This document shows positions 37,048 to 48,541 of a stretch of DNA of 64,000 bases, in pieces; position 1 is the stretch's first letter, and every line of letters begins with the position of its first letter. The notes under the pieces are model-generated. The model was not told the DNA's origin and ran no database searches. It saw only the letters and a program-made list of their open reading frames with translations. Made by a program: the position numbers and the translations under genes. The stretch spans positions 11,853,707 to 11,917,706 of the forward strand of contig NC_041710.1 in assembly GCF_900700375.1 (NCBI RefSeq). Direction: 5' to 3'. The stretch is from Denticeps clupeoides. Lineage: Eukaryota > Chordata > Actinopteri > Clupeiformes > Denticipitidae.

Positions 37048-40000
37048 TTATTCTTCTTGACATTCTGGTACTCTCTCCCTCTCCTTGTCTCTCTCGACTT
37101 TTTCCTTCTCCTTCTCTCGCTCTCTTGTTGCTCTGGCCACAGCCTCGTCAAAACAAATACTGACTCCACTGTTCCTCTTTGCCTCGTCTCTTCGCCTGTC
37201 TTTCTCTGCATCCCATGGGCCCAGGCTGTCCCTCTTTCCGTCCCTATCTCCATTCTTCTCTCCCTCCCTCCCTGGTTTGTCCTGTCTTTTCTGGGTCCCA
37301 TTCTCTTTTTCACCGACTTGATCTGCTCTGCCCTCCACCTTTTCCGCACCTCTGTTTTCAGTGTTGGGAGGATCTCTGTGCCGCTGTTTCTCTGCGCGTC
37401 TTGCATCCTGGTGAATCTGAGGGTCTCTCTGCTCACGCTGCTGGACGTCCCTGACATCCGGGTGCTGTGCCTGCATGTCCCTCTGCTGGAGCTGTTGCCT
37501 CAGGTTGAGCGCAGTGAGACGGGAGTGCTGGGGTTTGGGGGGCACTATGGGGACAGCCTTCGCGTGGTGCGTTTTGGGTGCCCAGTGTTTCGACACAACC
37601 AGTGTTCGCCCCACCCCTGGCCCAAGGTCCTCACTACTCTCCCTCTTCTGGTTTTCTTTCCCAACATTCTCTCCCCCTCTGCTGTCCCCTCCACAACATG
37701 AGCCCTTGTTTTTTTCCTCCACTGCTTCATCTCTCCTTTCAGCCTCCATTGCGTCTTTCTTTTGTGAGATGTCTTCTTCTTTGTCTTCCTCTTCCTCCTG
37801 TGTACCCTCATTACTATAGTTTTCTGGTTTGTCTTTAGAAGGTTCTTGACTGTTATCTACTCCAACCCACTCTTCTTCTGTCTCTCCTTTGCTGTCTCCC
37901 TTTCCCTCCTCTCCTTCTTTCTTTTCACTTGTGTTTCCACCAACACTCTCACACACTTGGTCATTTTTCTCACTTTCAGTTGACTTTTGTCTCTCTGACC
38001 ACCCCCCTGTTCTTTTGGTGTCTAGTTCCAGCAGAAACGCCCCAGAGGCTTCGTTCATCTCTGGAGATGCTGAACTCGTCACGGCTGCGCTTGCAGAGGG
38101 TGCAGCAGCAGTGCTGGAAGAACCAGATTCCTCAGTCTCACTCACAGCGTCATCACAGCATGTTTCAGTATCATCTACTAGAAAATCTCTTTGAACATGA
38201 ATGGGAGGGTGGTGTTCTTCTATGTGCACATCCTGTGGCAGAAGAACATCATCTTCCTCAGCATTTGTGCCAGTGTTAGTAACTTCATCTTCAGATTCAG
38301 TCCTGTTTGTGAGAGAGAAGAGTGCTGAAAGTTTGTGGAAGATATTATGGTATTGTATATATTGTTATTATTATTATCAATAGGTAGACACAGTTGAGGT
38401 CAAAATTATTAGTCACCCAGGAATTATAGAACATTTTCCTAAACTGCTTCCCAACGTTTGCAGCATTGGTGAAACCTGATATATTTAAACATTTGCTCGT
38501 GTGTTTTGTAATATAAAAGACATTTTTAGGCTTGCTTTTTATGAAATATAGTAAAAAATATGCTGACATATTTGGGCCATCGTCACAGAAGAACCCCTTT
38601 ACGCAGAGTGGCACATCAGAACCTAACTGAGTTTTGCACGTGAACATTTGAAAGGTAAAGATGATTTGTCATTTTGAGGAAGAATAAGCAAAAATACAAA
38701 AACCAAGATCCTGGATTGGACCATGCAGAACCCAGACCTCAATCCTATTGAGAATCTGTGGTGGGGGCTAAAAGTGAATGTCCATGCTTGGAAACCATGC
38801 AATTTGGACCAGCTCGAACAAGAAATCCCTGTGCAAACCTAGTAAAGAACTACTCTAAGAGACTAGTGTCATTTGTGGCTCAGAATGACTACAGTACTTT
38901 TCATTTTTGCCATTTCTTGTTTTTCTTGTATCAATAAAATATCCAAATTAAACTTAGTGGACATTGTTATTTGTAGAGTATCCAAAATAACAGACACTTT
39001 TTCATGGAGAAATCAAGAGTGTTGTCTAATTTCATAAGGGTGGATAATAATTTTGGCATCGACTGGACATCAGTCAGAAATAACATTATGAGCACTGACA
39101 GGTGAAGTGACTACCCTTTATTATCATTGATATTCAGTGACTTATCAAGTGCCCATGGCAGTGGGTTGGGTTTATTAGGTAGCGAGTGAATATATTGCCC
39201 TTAAAGTTGATGTGTTGAGAAATTTAAATTAGCAAGTGTAAGAACTTGAGCAATTCCATCAAGGGCCAAGACAGCTAGAAGGCTGGGTCAAGGTATCTCC
39301 AAAACTGTAGCTCTTGTGTGATGTTCTTGGTCAACAGTAGTCAGGGATTCCCAAAAATGAAGAAATGAAACCTAGTGCAATGGCAGCAGAGCAGCCAAGC
39401 CTCATTCATGCATGTGGGGAATACGGAATAGCCCGCATTGCCAGATCCAATAGAAAAGTTACTGTAGCCCAAATTCTATAGATCTCAGTCTAGTGTAGCA
39501 TCTGTGGGATGTGCTGTAAAAACGTTAGGTTACTTAACACAATGTTCGTTTCTGAGGTGACATGAGTGAGGGAATGTTTGAATGATAAAAATATGATCCA
39601 TGGAGACATCGCCCTGCAACTAACAAGAATACAAGAGTAGCCTCAGAGGCCTAGGACTAGAATTAGGTGAGCGGTCGTAATGTTATGGGTGGTAGGGCAT
39701 CCAAAAGTGTGGCCATATGCATTTGTTTACTTGTGGATACTGTGTGTGTTCTGTGTAAGGTACTTACATCTGCCTGTCGATCATATATTCAGAGATTGTA
39801 GCAGGTTGTAGGCCTGCCCCTGCTCCTGAGATATCTTCTGTTTTCGCATTCCTGCCATTTGACTCTGAATTATCAGCATGATTTATCATCTCTGACTCTG
39901 GGTTGTTTGACTGGTCAATAGAATGAGTGTCCCAGTCAGCGCTGGGTATGTGAGTTCCGTCTGTCTCAGGCTGGCCGGGTGATTCGATGCCTTGAGTTTT

Positions 40001-43000
40001 CTCACAACCAACAGCACCTTGTCCATGGCTTTCAAGGTCTGAGACATTTGAATGGTTAACACATAAGTCATTGGAATTGTGTGGTTCATCTGAGTCTATT
40101 AACTGGCTAACAGCACATGAGGTCACAACTGTTTGGTCAGATTCCTGTAATTTGCTTACAACACATATGTCTGTGTTCTCGCTGCTCACTGCACCAGTCC
40201 AGCTGGTGCCATGGAACAACAGATCAGCTGGCAGACTTTGGTAGAACATGTCATCCTTGTCTTCATCATCTTCATCATAATCACTTGGCTCAGATGTGTC
40301 CACATCTTCTTCGTCAGAAGGAGAGGTGATTGTTACACTGCTAAACAAGGGTGTTGAATTGTATGGAAGGCTCTGGGACTTGCTGGACATTCGTCTGTGC
40401 ATGCTGGGTGGAATCCGCGTCTGTGTCGTTAAGTCTGTCTCTGGCGTGTGCTGCAATGTTGTTTCTTTCTGGGCTTCTGATGCATAGTACAGCAGATGTT
40501 GCTCTTCCTCGTACTCATCTTCATCACAACACGGAGGCTCCACTGAGAACTCATTTTGCTGATAGAAAGAAAAAGAAGAGATTGACATAGAGAATGAGAC
40601 AAAAAAAGGAAAGAATGACTTATTCCAATTTAGATTAAAAAACATCGGATTTATTTTAGGTTAAACGTTTTAGAAAGCTTCAGTTTTTGGTCCAGGGGAT
40701 TAAATCTCCTGCTTGGTCCTTTTAGACATGTATTGTTTTACTTTTGTTCAGGGGGAAAACCAAACTGTGGTACCTGAGATTAGAATTATTATTGTAATTA
40801 TTGTTAATACAAATTAATAATTTTAGTACCTTACAGTATTAGTAAGGCAGTAAAAATAACTATTGTTATGCAATTGTTAAATGTAGAGAAACAAAAATAA
40901 AAAAAAATAAGATCTAAAAATATCAATATAATAGTCAGAGAATTACAATTGTATAAAGAAAGAACATGAACATGCTGCACTTTCTCTTCAAATATGTGTA
41001 TATTGCTTACTATTCCATTATACCATTGATGTAACCCCTCCAAGGCAGGAGTATGTATATAGTACATGTTCTGCACGTCTGATTAAATGCAAACTGCATT
41101 CTGTACCTGTACATGGCACAATGGCAATGCCTTTGAATCTAATCTAATTAAATTTCATCTGTATTGTTAGACGGTGGTGAAGGAGAGGACTACTAATAGT
41201 GGATGGAATTTAAGGGACAACACATATTTTAAAAAATTAACAATGAATTATCAAATTCTCTCAAGTCCCCTCACTCATACACAAACAAACCTGGTACGAA
41301 GTCCCACTGTCAATCAAGTCCAAGAATCCAAATGTGTCTTGCAAATCCAGAGGTAGATCCAGGTCCTGGGAGTCTTGCTGTACAAGGTGGGGGAGGTCAC
41401 TTGGCACTTCTGGGCCATCTACTATTTCAGATATGGTTAGACAGGATTTCATGTCTTAAAGAAAGTCAGAGATCAAAACACAATTAGATTTTATTGTGAC
41501 TGTCAGGATTAGAAAACAAGAGCAGAGAAAATAAATGCATGCTTATCTCAATTCTTTTCAGTTGGAATCATAAACAAGTTATTAGTTTGAGTCCAAATTA
41601 GTCAATATGAGTCTATATTATATATGATCATATATGATGTGAACTAAATATTATGTATCCAGGTAACATCTTCAAATAAAACACGCTTACCCATATAATC
41701 CCCTTCTGGCTCCACCATCTCTTCTTCACTGTTCAGGTCTCCATTTATACTTGTTCCTGGCTCTTCTCCTGAGGAAAGCTGCTCCTCTGTCAATTTTTCA
41801 TCACTTATGTCTCTCTCTAGTCTTTCTCCTTTTGCTCCACCTTCGCATTCAGTGCTTCTATCAATCTCCTCCTCCTCCACACTCTTTGCTTTTTCAATTG
41901 CAGCCTCACTCTGCACTTTTTTCTCATCTGACAACTCTCTACTTTTCTCCCTTCTATCTGTTTCCTTCTCCTTCACCTGGGTTTCTCCTTCATCTTCAGT
42001 AGATGTGTTGGGTTCATCGTCCTCCTTGTCCCTGTGCAAGACTCCCAGAGCAAGTCCAGAGGTGATGTGGAGAGGTACAGTCACGGAGAATGGCCCTGAG
42101 ATATGCATCCCTGCCCGTCGCTCAGCCCTGCTTGCAACCGCCGGCGACTTGGTCACACTTTGTGTCAGTGCTGATTGGCCATCTGTTCCCAACGGCCCTT
42201 CTCCAGTGTCCAAACGGTTATAGGTTCCCGGCGTGCCAGTTACCCCACTGACTGCAATCACACAGGCCCCACCCTTTGGCCTGAACTTCACTGCATAACC
42301 ACTGGAAACGGCTCCACCAATGCCTGGAGCACCACCCTCCACACCAGTTGAAGTAGTCAAGAGCTGAGTGGGAGGGGCCCGCTGATGGTTTCCTGGAAAA
42401 AGGGAAAAGGTCTCATTCGACTTTACAAAACTGATTAAATTTGTTTAACGAATGATCACAAGAAGTCACAGGAAATATAAGAAATGTACCGTCGAAAGGC
42501 CCAGGACTCAGAGAATCCATGCTTTTAGCCGGCCTCAGACTCTGCTTTTCTTTTTCTGTTAGAAGGAACAGAAGATTTAACTGTCAGAAATCATCATGAA
42601 ATATTTCATAGGTCCCGCCTTTGCTGCTAAAACAACCCTGAACAACCATGATGAATTCCAGTAGACCTCTGAAGGTATGCTGTGGTATCTGGCTCCAAGA
42701 CTTCAGTAATAGATGCTTTAAGTCCAGTAAATTCGAAGGTGCATTTGACTGGTTTTGACCAGCACATCTCACTGATGCTCAGTTGGATTAAGATTTGGAG
42801 AATTTAAAATAAACATCTCAAAATGATCTTGATCCATTTTTGCCTGCTTCTATGGGATATTCAGCACTCTTTGAAGTTGAAGTTGACTTTATTGTCATTT
42901 CAGCTACATACATATTTAAGGCTATGAAGAGTCAAATGTATATGCAAGAATGTGTAAGATAATCATTAAGTTGTTGTGACACGTAACCACATTGGTTGAG

Positions 43001-45923
43001 CAAGGAAAAAATTGCAGACACCATGTACAGCTTGGAAAATATATTGGAACACAGAAATAAGTGTGCTTAAAATAAGGAATGGGTCTTGGCTCTTGTGCTT
43101 AATGAGTCCACAACTGGACCCATAAAATTTGCTCATTATAATTTTCTGCTGTAAGTTTGCATATTAGAAATAAATGACATCACATTCTCCACGTCACTCC
43201 TCACAGTGAATCTAGTGGTAAGTGATGCACATGCACCCGGCCATCCACATGACATAAAAGGAAACGCAATTCATCAGAACAGAATACCTTGTTCAATTGG
43301 TTTTGGAGATGCTATGACCCATACATCACAATATTACAATTTGCCTCTGGTCAATGTCCAGTTTTGTCCCATTTTGCCTGAATCCTATATATGTACTTCA
43401 AGGAGAAAATGTTACTCATTTCTCCAGGCAGTAGTCATAATGGTGTGGCTGATGTACATACACTGTTCTCAGTGTTGAACGTTGACTATGTTTATGTTGT
43501 AAATCTGCTTTGTACCTTTGGTCGATCCTTTGTTCTTCTTGCGTGGGTCAGGAAGCCTCCCACCCAAATTAAAGATGGATTTCCACTTGCGGCCCTTCAG
43601 GGACCCTTTCCTCCTGTAAGGTTTAGAGGAGAATGTCATGTGTCAAAGTGTCCACACAGCAACAAATGAAATGTTAATGATTACACATACATTTTTATCA
43701 TTTTATTCCTTCTGTGGTATTGTCAGGAATGAAAAATTAAAGACAGGATATGCTCTTACTTGTCTGTTGGCTCAATAATAGCATGGTAGGGCCGCATGGG
43801 AGGAGGCCCATCACCTGGACTCATATTGCCAGGAAACTGGAAGGGAATTGCCTTGAAGAAGCTATCATCCTGATTGGTCAGCAGATTTGGTGATGGGAGG
43901 GATTTTCTGCGTTCTGTGGTCACTTCTACAGACGCTAAAACAATCATGTGAATCAAAAAATTGAGAAATGGCAAAAATAATAAAAATAATAATAAAAAAT
44001 AGGCTTTCCAAGCCAAAACAACCTATACGCAAAAAAATATATTTCTCAATATATTTTGTGTGTATTCATCTATCGTGAATTGTGATATAGTATTATATGT
44101 TGATATATTCTGTAATAACAGATTTTATATGTAAGAAATATATATACATGAAATAGGATATATGACAATATATGAAAATATTGAAATTATTGCCATTATT
44201 ATACTATTTAATATATTATTATATACGCTGAAAAATGTCCTACATTAAATGAGATTATATATTGAATAATGCATTGCAAATATAAAAGTTTCTCATATAT
44301 TGAAATATATTTACCAATGTATTACAATATAAATTGTGGTATATGGCAATATACGTTTGTTTCATAAGGGAAAGAACCCGAATAAAAAAAGCAGAATCAA
44401 AATTTACAGAACTTTGAAATTATACCAGATGTTTCTTTCATTTTTAAGAATGCAAGTTAATTAAGGCGTTTTATAATTCAAATGCACACCTGTTTCAGGG
44501 AATAGCTGTGGAACATGCGTCAGGATAAACTCCACCACAATGGACTGAACCCGAACCTCCATGAAGGCAGCAGTTCCATTGAATCCTGATGCCTCAATGT
44601 CCTTTGACCTGCACAGTGATTGGTTTAGTGAGCTTGTTGGTATAGTTGTTTTTGTTGCCAGAATGGGCAATGTCCACTAGACTGAAGTCTTCATTGGCTG
44701 CATTCATCCCTAAATCATGGCTGTGGGCTTACCTGAGAAGGTTTGGTGCCCAGACTATGGCCAGGTTTCTGGCATGCATGTTGGTCTGAGAAGAGAAATT
44801 GGCCATTTTCACAAGGTGGCGCATGAGATATTCCAGTGTCCTGGATCAATTAAGAGAAAAGCTCAATTACACACTGAGTAATTGTTTCTATTTGTGTGCT
44901 CTTCATTTAACAGTTGTTTATCCTGGTTGAATTTCTGACCAAATCGTCTGTGTTGTACCTGAGGTGTAAAGGGTTCAGATCTTTCAACACCTCCTTTATC
45001 TTCACCAACCGTTCCTCTTCCAGCTGCACTGCCACTGCCTCCTGATGGTGAAGTTAATATTATAGTTGAGGTTAATCCCAGTTTCATCAAAGTGATCACA
45101 TTTGATTGTGTTCTTTTCAAACTCACCGCGAATCGGTCATAGAGCTGATATGTGAGCAGAGGATTGGGCAGCTCCCTGAAGTAGGCCTTACAGAGTGAGC
45201 TCACACAGTGTATGTCCTGCAGGTACACTTCCTTTTTGAGGTCCGGCAGACCCTCGCTTTCAAACTCAGCCCTGCAGAGACACAAATCAGTCACTTTGTC
45301 CCCCCACTACATGCCCCTACCAACATTGTCACTAGTCTGTGAAAAGATATTATAGTTATCATTACACACACACACACACCGTAATTTCTGTGTGTTGGAC
45401 GACACCCCAGACAGGCGGTAGATCCCATCAACGATCCCATTTTCCTCTATGAACTCGCTGCAGGAGCGCAGCACCACAGGAACTAGGTGAGAGGAAAGAC
45501 GTGGTAACAGGGCACTATGCTTAATGTAATTCATTTAGGCACGACAACCTGCATACACTCACTTTAACTAATTGAATCAATCTAGTTAACTAAAGTGAGC
45601 AGATATGTCACTCGTGACTGAGCTAGGACAGGATTTAGAAGCCAGCACCTCACTTCCACCGCTGTGTGCTGGTGAGTCAGTTTCATATTATCATGGTATA
45701 TTAAAGTGAAACTGCTGAATGGATCTATCGCAGCGGTTCAGGCACAGGAAGACCGGCAGTATGTAAGCTAAGCACAGCACCTTTCAGGTTAAATGATCAC
45801 CAATCGATGGATATCGCTTCATCAGAGGAACTCACTGTCTTGGCAGGAGACGCTGATATGTTCAGCTAGGTCACAGCCAAACACCTTCTCCTTGTTCCCT
45901 CCTTTCCTTCGGACTTTCTTCAT
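37048..45923 (-). CDS. arhgap30: Rho GTPase-activating protein 30
   Basis: Thirteen coding exons on the minus strand: 45836-45923, 45380-45482, 45127-45271, 44959-45041, 44733-44840, 44490-44608, 43760-43934, 43516-43613, 42490-42555, 41691-42392, 41291-41454, 39768-40558, 37048-38302. They join in frame into 1298 aa (human about 1101). The RhoGAP domain (about residues 16-210) starts after GGNKEKVFGCDLAEH and holds the arginine finger in GIYRLSGVSSN, the helix VYLQDIHCVSSLCKAYFREL, and TNMHARNLAIVWAPNLLRSK. RSKDIEASGFNGTAAFMEVR and GDGPPPMRPYHAIIE match ARHGAP30 rather than ARHGAP31. A basic block (RKGSLKGRKWKSIFNLGG) and SLRPAKSMDSLS follow, then a long acidic, disordered tail. The protein speeds GTP hydrolysis on RhoA and Rac1 and so controls adhesion and the cytoskeleton, largely in blood cells in mammals. 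The last exon (418 codons) is almost pure charged low-complexity sequence. Confidence 0.95.
38391..39065 (+). mobile_element. Tc1-like element, internally deleted
   Basis: Inverted ends cagttgaggtcaaaattatt and aataattttggcatcgactg, imperfect but clear. Inside, the plus strand encodes the Tc1 C-terminal signature QNPDLNPIENLWWGLKVN. The N-terminal two thirds of the transposase are missing. It lies in the last arhgap30 intron. Confidence 0.75.
39068..39698 (+). mobile_element. Second Tc1-like element, different family, adjoining the first
   Basis: Ends cagtcagaaataacattatg and gcggtcgtaatgttatgg form an inverted pair. Decayed plus-strand coding echoes the N-terminal half of the transposase (caagggccaagacagct with tctccaaaactgtagctctt, compare QGQD/SKTAAL; then cattgccagatccaatagaa, compare VRSNRR). 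Most of the DDE half is missing. Confidence 0.7.
42590..43340 (-). mobile_element. Tc1-like relic in arhgap30 intron 8
   Basis: 42590-42830 on the minus strand encodes LKHLLLKSWSQIPQHTFRGL and, before it, a decayed PNLNPTEH, the C-terminus of the same Tc1 family as the element at 39.1 kb. 43200-43340 contains further inverted traces. The middle includes an unrelated insertion-like piece (gaagttgactttattgtcat). Confidence 0.6.
45364..45379. repeat. (CA)8 microsatellite forming an arhgap30 splice donor
   Basis: Eight perfect CA units on the plus strand. On the minus strand they are the first 16 bases (GTGTGTGT...) of the intron that follows the second coding exon, so the 5' splice site is made from the repeat. 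Confidence 0.9.
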
Positions 45924-46995
45924 CGCTCTTCTCACATTCAAACTTCTGTGTGTCTCTGTGTGTTGACTGTTTTATTTGGTATAATTTGATTGTTGTATAT
46001 CGTGTCTTTTAATTTACTGCACTTTGCTCAAAAAAACATACAAAATAATACATGATGTGTTTTGTAATACAGTAAATCTGCACACATGACACACTGTCGT
46101 AGAATCTGTTTTTTAGGACAATGGAGGACAGAGGCTTAGTTCCTGTTACAAAAAAACAGTAGGAAACAAAAAGAGCATTTTTAAATCACAGAACTTGCAT
46201 TGTGCTTTCTATTTTGGATTCTGCCGTTTATATGCAAAGCTGGACACGGTGAAGGTGCATGCAACCCACTCCAATCCACACTGCCGCACACATCCTAAAA
46301 CCATGAAGCAGACATTCAACACAAACTCAAACGCAATCTGTACGATATTACCTACAGGAACACGCCATTCTGTCCTCACGGCCGCAACGCAAATCAATAC
46401 AAAGTAGTACAAACGCAAGTTTTTCTCTCACTCTCTTCACTTCCTCCTGATTGCTCTATGAAAATTTTAAGCAACAACATGGCCACACCCTCACCTTCCC
46501 TTTGTCGGTTTCTGTCTCTTTCTATCCTTTAAAGATAGAAATGAGACACTTTCCAGGGGAGAGTTGCCTACTAGAGATCGCATAGCTAAAGGACGTAGTG
46601 GTGTGCCTCATTTGGTAGAGATGGAAGCCCCCACACGTCAAAGTGCCACTGTGGAGTAAGTGTGGATATCGCTCAACTCCCTCTGTTGACTTCTCTGTCC
46701 TACTCTAATTAGACCATCTTTTGCTTCCACAGGCTTCTCTCTGTCTCTCTCTCTTTGTGCGGAAGTGAGAGGTCTGTGCTCTGAAAAGCAGGCCTCCCCA
46801 GTCACTTCACACCAGGGCCCAACTGTCTGAAAACCCAACCTTTCTCTCTTCATCCAAGACTTTACAAATGTTCAAGCACAACACACAATCGCGTACTTGG
46901 AGTTTGCTATAGACACATGGCGTGAGGCTTTGGCCTGATGGCTTTACCAGAAATATATAAACATTTGTGTAACAAGAACATACGTCCGCCCTTAC

Positions 46996-47095
46996 CTTAA
47001 CTCTGCACCGGAGCTAGCTGCAGCAACAGCGATGGTGACGCAAGAAACCACTAAACTTCCCCTTGGTGACTTCCTGAGTCTCTGCGTTCTATGTA
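46996..47095 (-). promoter_or_regulatory. arhgap30: Possible arhgap30 5' non-coding exon and promoter
   Basis: On the minus strand a consensus donor (agttaag|gtaagggcgg) follows a short GC-rich stretch containing tgcagctagctccggtgcag. This would be a leader exon about 1.1 kb upstream of the start codon. No cap-site evidence. The rest of 45924-47360 shows no gene. Confidence 0.35.
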
Positions 47096-47456
47096 TGCTG
47101 CTTTCTGTCTCCCTCGTTCGCTCTGTCTCTATCCATCTCTCTATCTATGTAATGTACCAACAAGGATGTTGTCGTTTAGTTGTTCTGTGAATTAGAGAAT
47201 AAATGGGAACAGTGAGATACAATGAAAGCTAAATTAAATGAATAACTATCATTGGTGGTTATGTCCTGTGAATGTGACATAATGTGAAAACGACACATCT
47301 GTTTTCAGTGTGACTTGAGGCATCTCTTTTCAAATTGTTGTCTTTTGCAGGCCATGGGGACCTCTTGTGGTTGGATTAACAATAGCAGTAAAAACCTTGA
47401 AACCAAAATTCCTGGGCAATTTTTTTTTATTTTATCATTTGTTTGCAACACCAGCC

Positions 47457-47604
47457 GTTCATAATAAAGAGGCCGAAAGACAAGGCAGTCATGATAAAGT
47501 AGCAGAAGGAGCAGGTGGTCCGAATAATGTGGCTGAAGGAGCAGGCGTTCTTAATAAAGTTTCTGAAGGAGCAGGCGGTCTTAATAAAGTTGCTGAGGGA
47601 GCCG
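47457..47604. repeat. 30-bp minisatellite, about five units
   Basis: Successive units follow the pattern taataaagt-gctgaaggagcaggcggtc, about 30 bases each. Because the unit is ten codons long and stop-free in one frame, the plus strand reads as variants of NKVAEGAGGL. I read this as a tandem repeat, not a gene. Confidence 0.8.
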
Positions 47605-47778
47605 CCCTTTGCTCTGATTACTGCTTTGCACACTCTTGGCATTCTCTCGATGAGCTTCAAGACGTAGTCACCTGAAATGGTTTTCCAACAGTCTTGAAGG
47701 AGTTCCCAGAGGTGTTTAGCACTTGTTGGCCCCTTTGCCTTCACTCTGCGGTCCAGCTCACCCCAAACCAATATTAAA
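47605..47778 (-). mobile_element. Tc1-like transposase C-terminal fragment
   Basis: Minus-strand coding: VWGELDRRVKAKGPTSAKHL followed by WELLQDCWKTISGDYVLKLI and ERMPRVCKAVIRAKGG, the closing segment of a fish Tc1 transposase. The minisatellite replaces whatever followed it. Confidence 0.8.
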
Positions 47779-48541
47779 GTTTTTTGTTCCTATTCACAAC
47801 CTTTTTTCTTCTACATTGTGTTTCTGTCACATCGGGTGTGTGCTCTTAACTGTGTCAGTGTAAATGGCAAAAGAACTGGGATCAGTTGGATCATTTAATC
47901 GATTGGATATTTAATCATTTGATATTTAAGTGTCAAACGTTATTTTGTACATGCTTTAAGATGATGGGAAGTGTACACTTAAATAAGACAAAAACGTTCC
48001 AGTTTAGAATGAGAACAAAAGTCACATGGATCTTTACAAGGACAAGCTGTTAAAACTCGAAGGTGTAAAGTAGGGAGCAACAACCAAAAGCAGTATGTCT
48101 GATGCTGTACCAGAAAAAAAAATCTATAAATATAAAGTATTTGTGAAAATAAATAAAAAAGTTCTCTTGCAGCACCGCAAGACTTAAATGTCTTTGTCTT
48201 TTTTTCTTTATTCATTCATCCAGGATTATAAAACTATAGATCACTGATTAACTACACAATTGATTAGAACGAATGACGTCAACGAGCTGACTCGTTCGGG
48301 AACCGATTCTTTAAGGTAGAGTGAGTCAAAAGATTTGCCGCTGACACGCTAACCTTGTACAACATTTACGGTAACGCGTACGTCACTACGTAAGCGGAAG
48401 TGGTTACGGTACAGCAAGACGCTGCTGTTCAACAAGCCTGCCGCAGTAGCCGTTCAAAAGCGCGGACAGAGGAAAGTTTAATAACGCGTGGAGAGCAAAT
48501 CCAAGGAGTTACTGCTTTGGCGCTGAACCGCTCTCGGCAAC

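Noticed and set aside
37027-37701. 224-codon plus-strand open frame
   Set aside because: It is the antisense shadow of the Glu/Lys/Arg-rich last exon of arhgap30, whose composition suppresses stops on the other strand.
47367-47675. 102-codon plus-strand frame with NKVAEGAGG repeats
   Set aside because: Explained by the 30-base minisatellite, whose unit is a multiple of three, and by the antisense of a Tc1 fragment.
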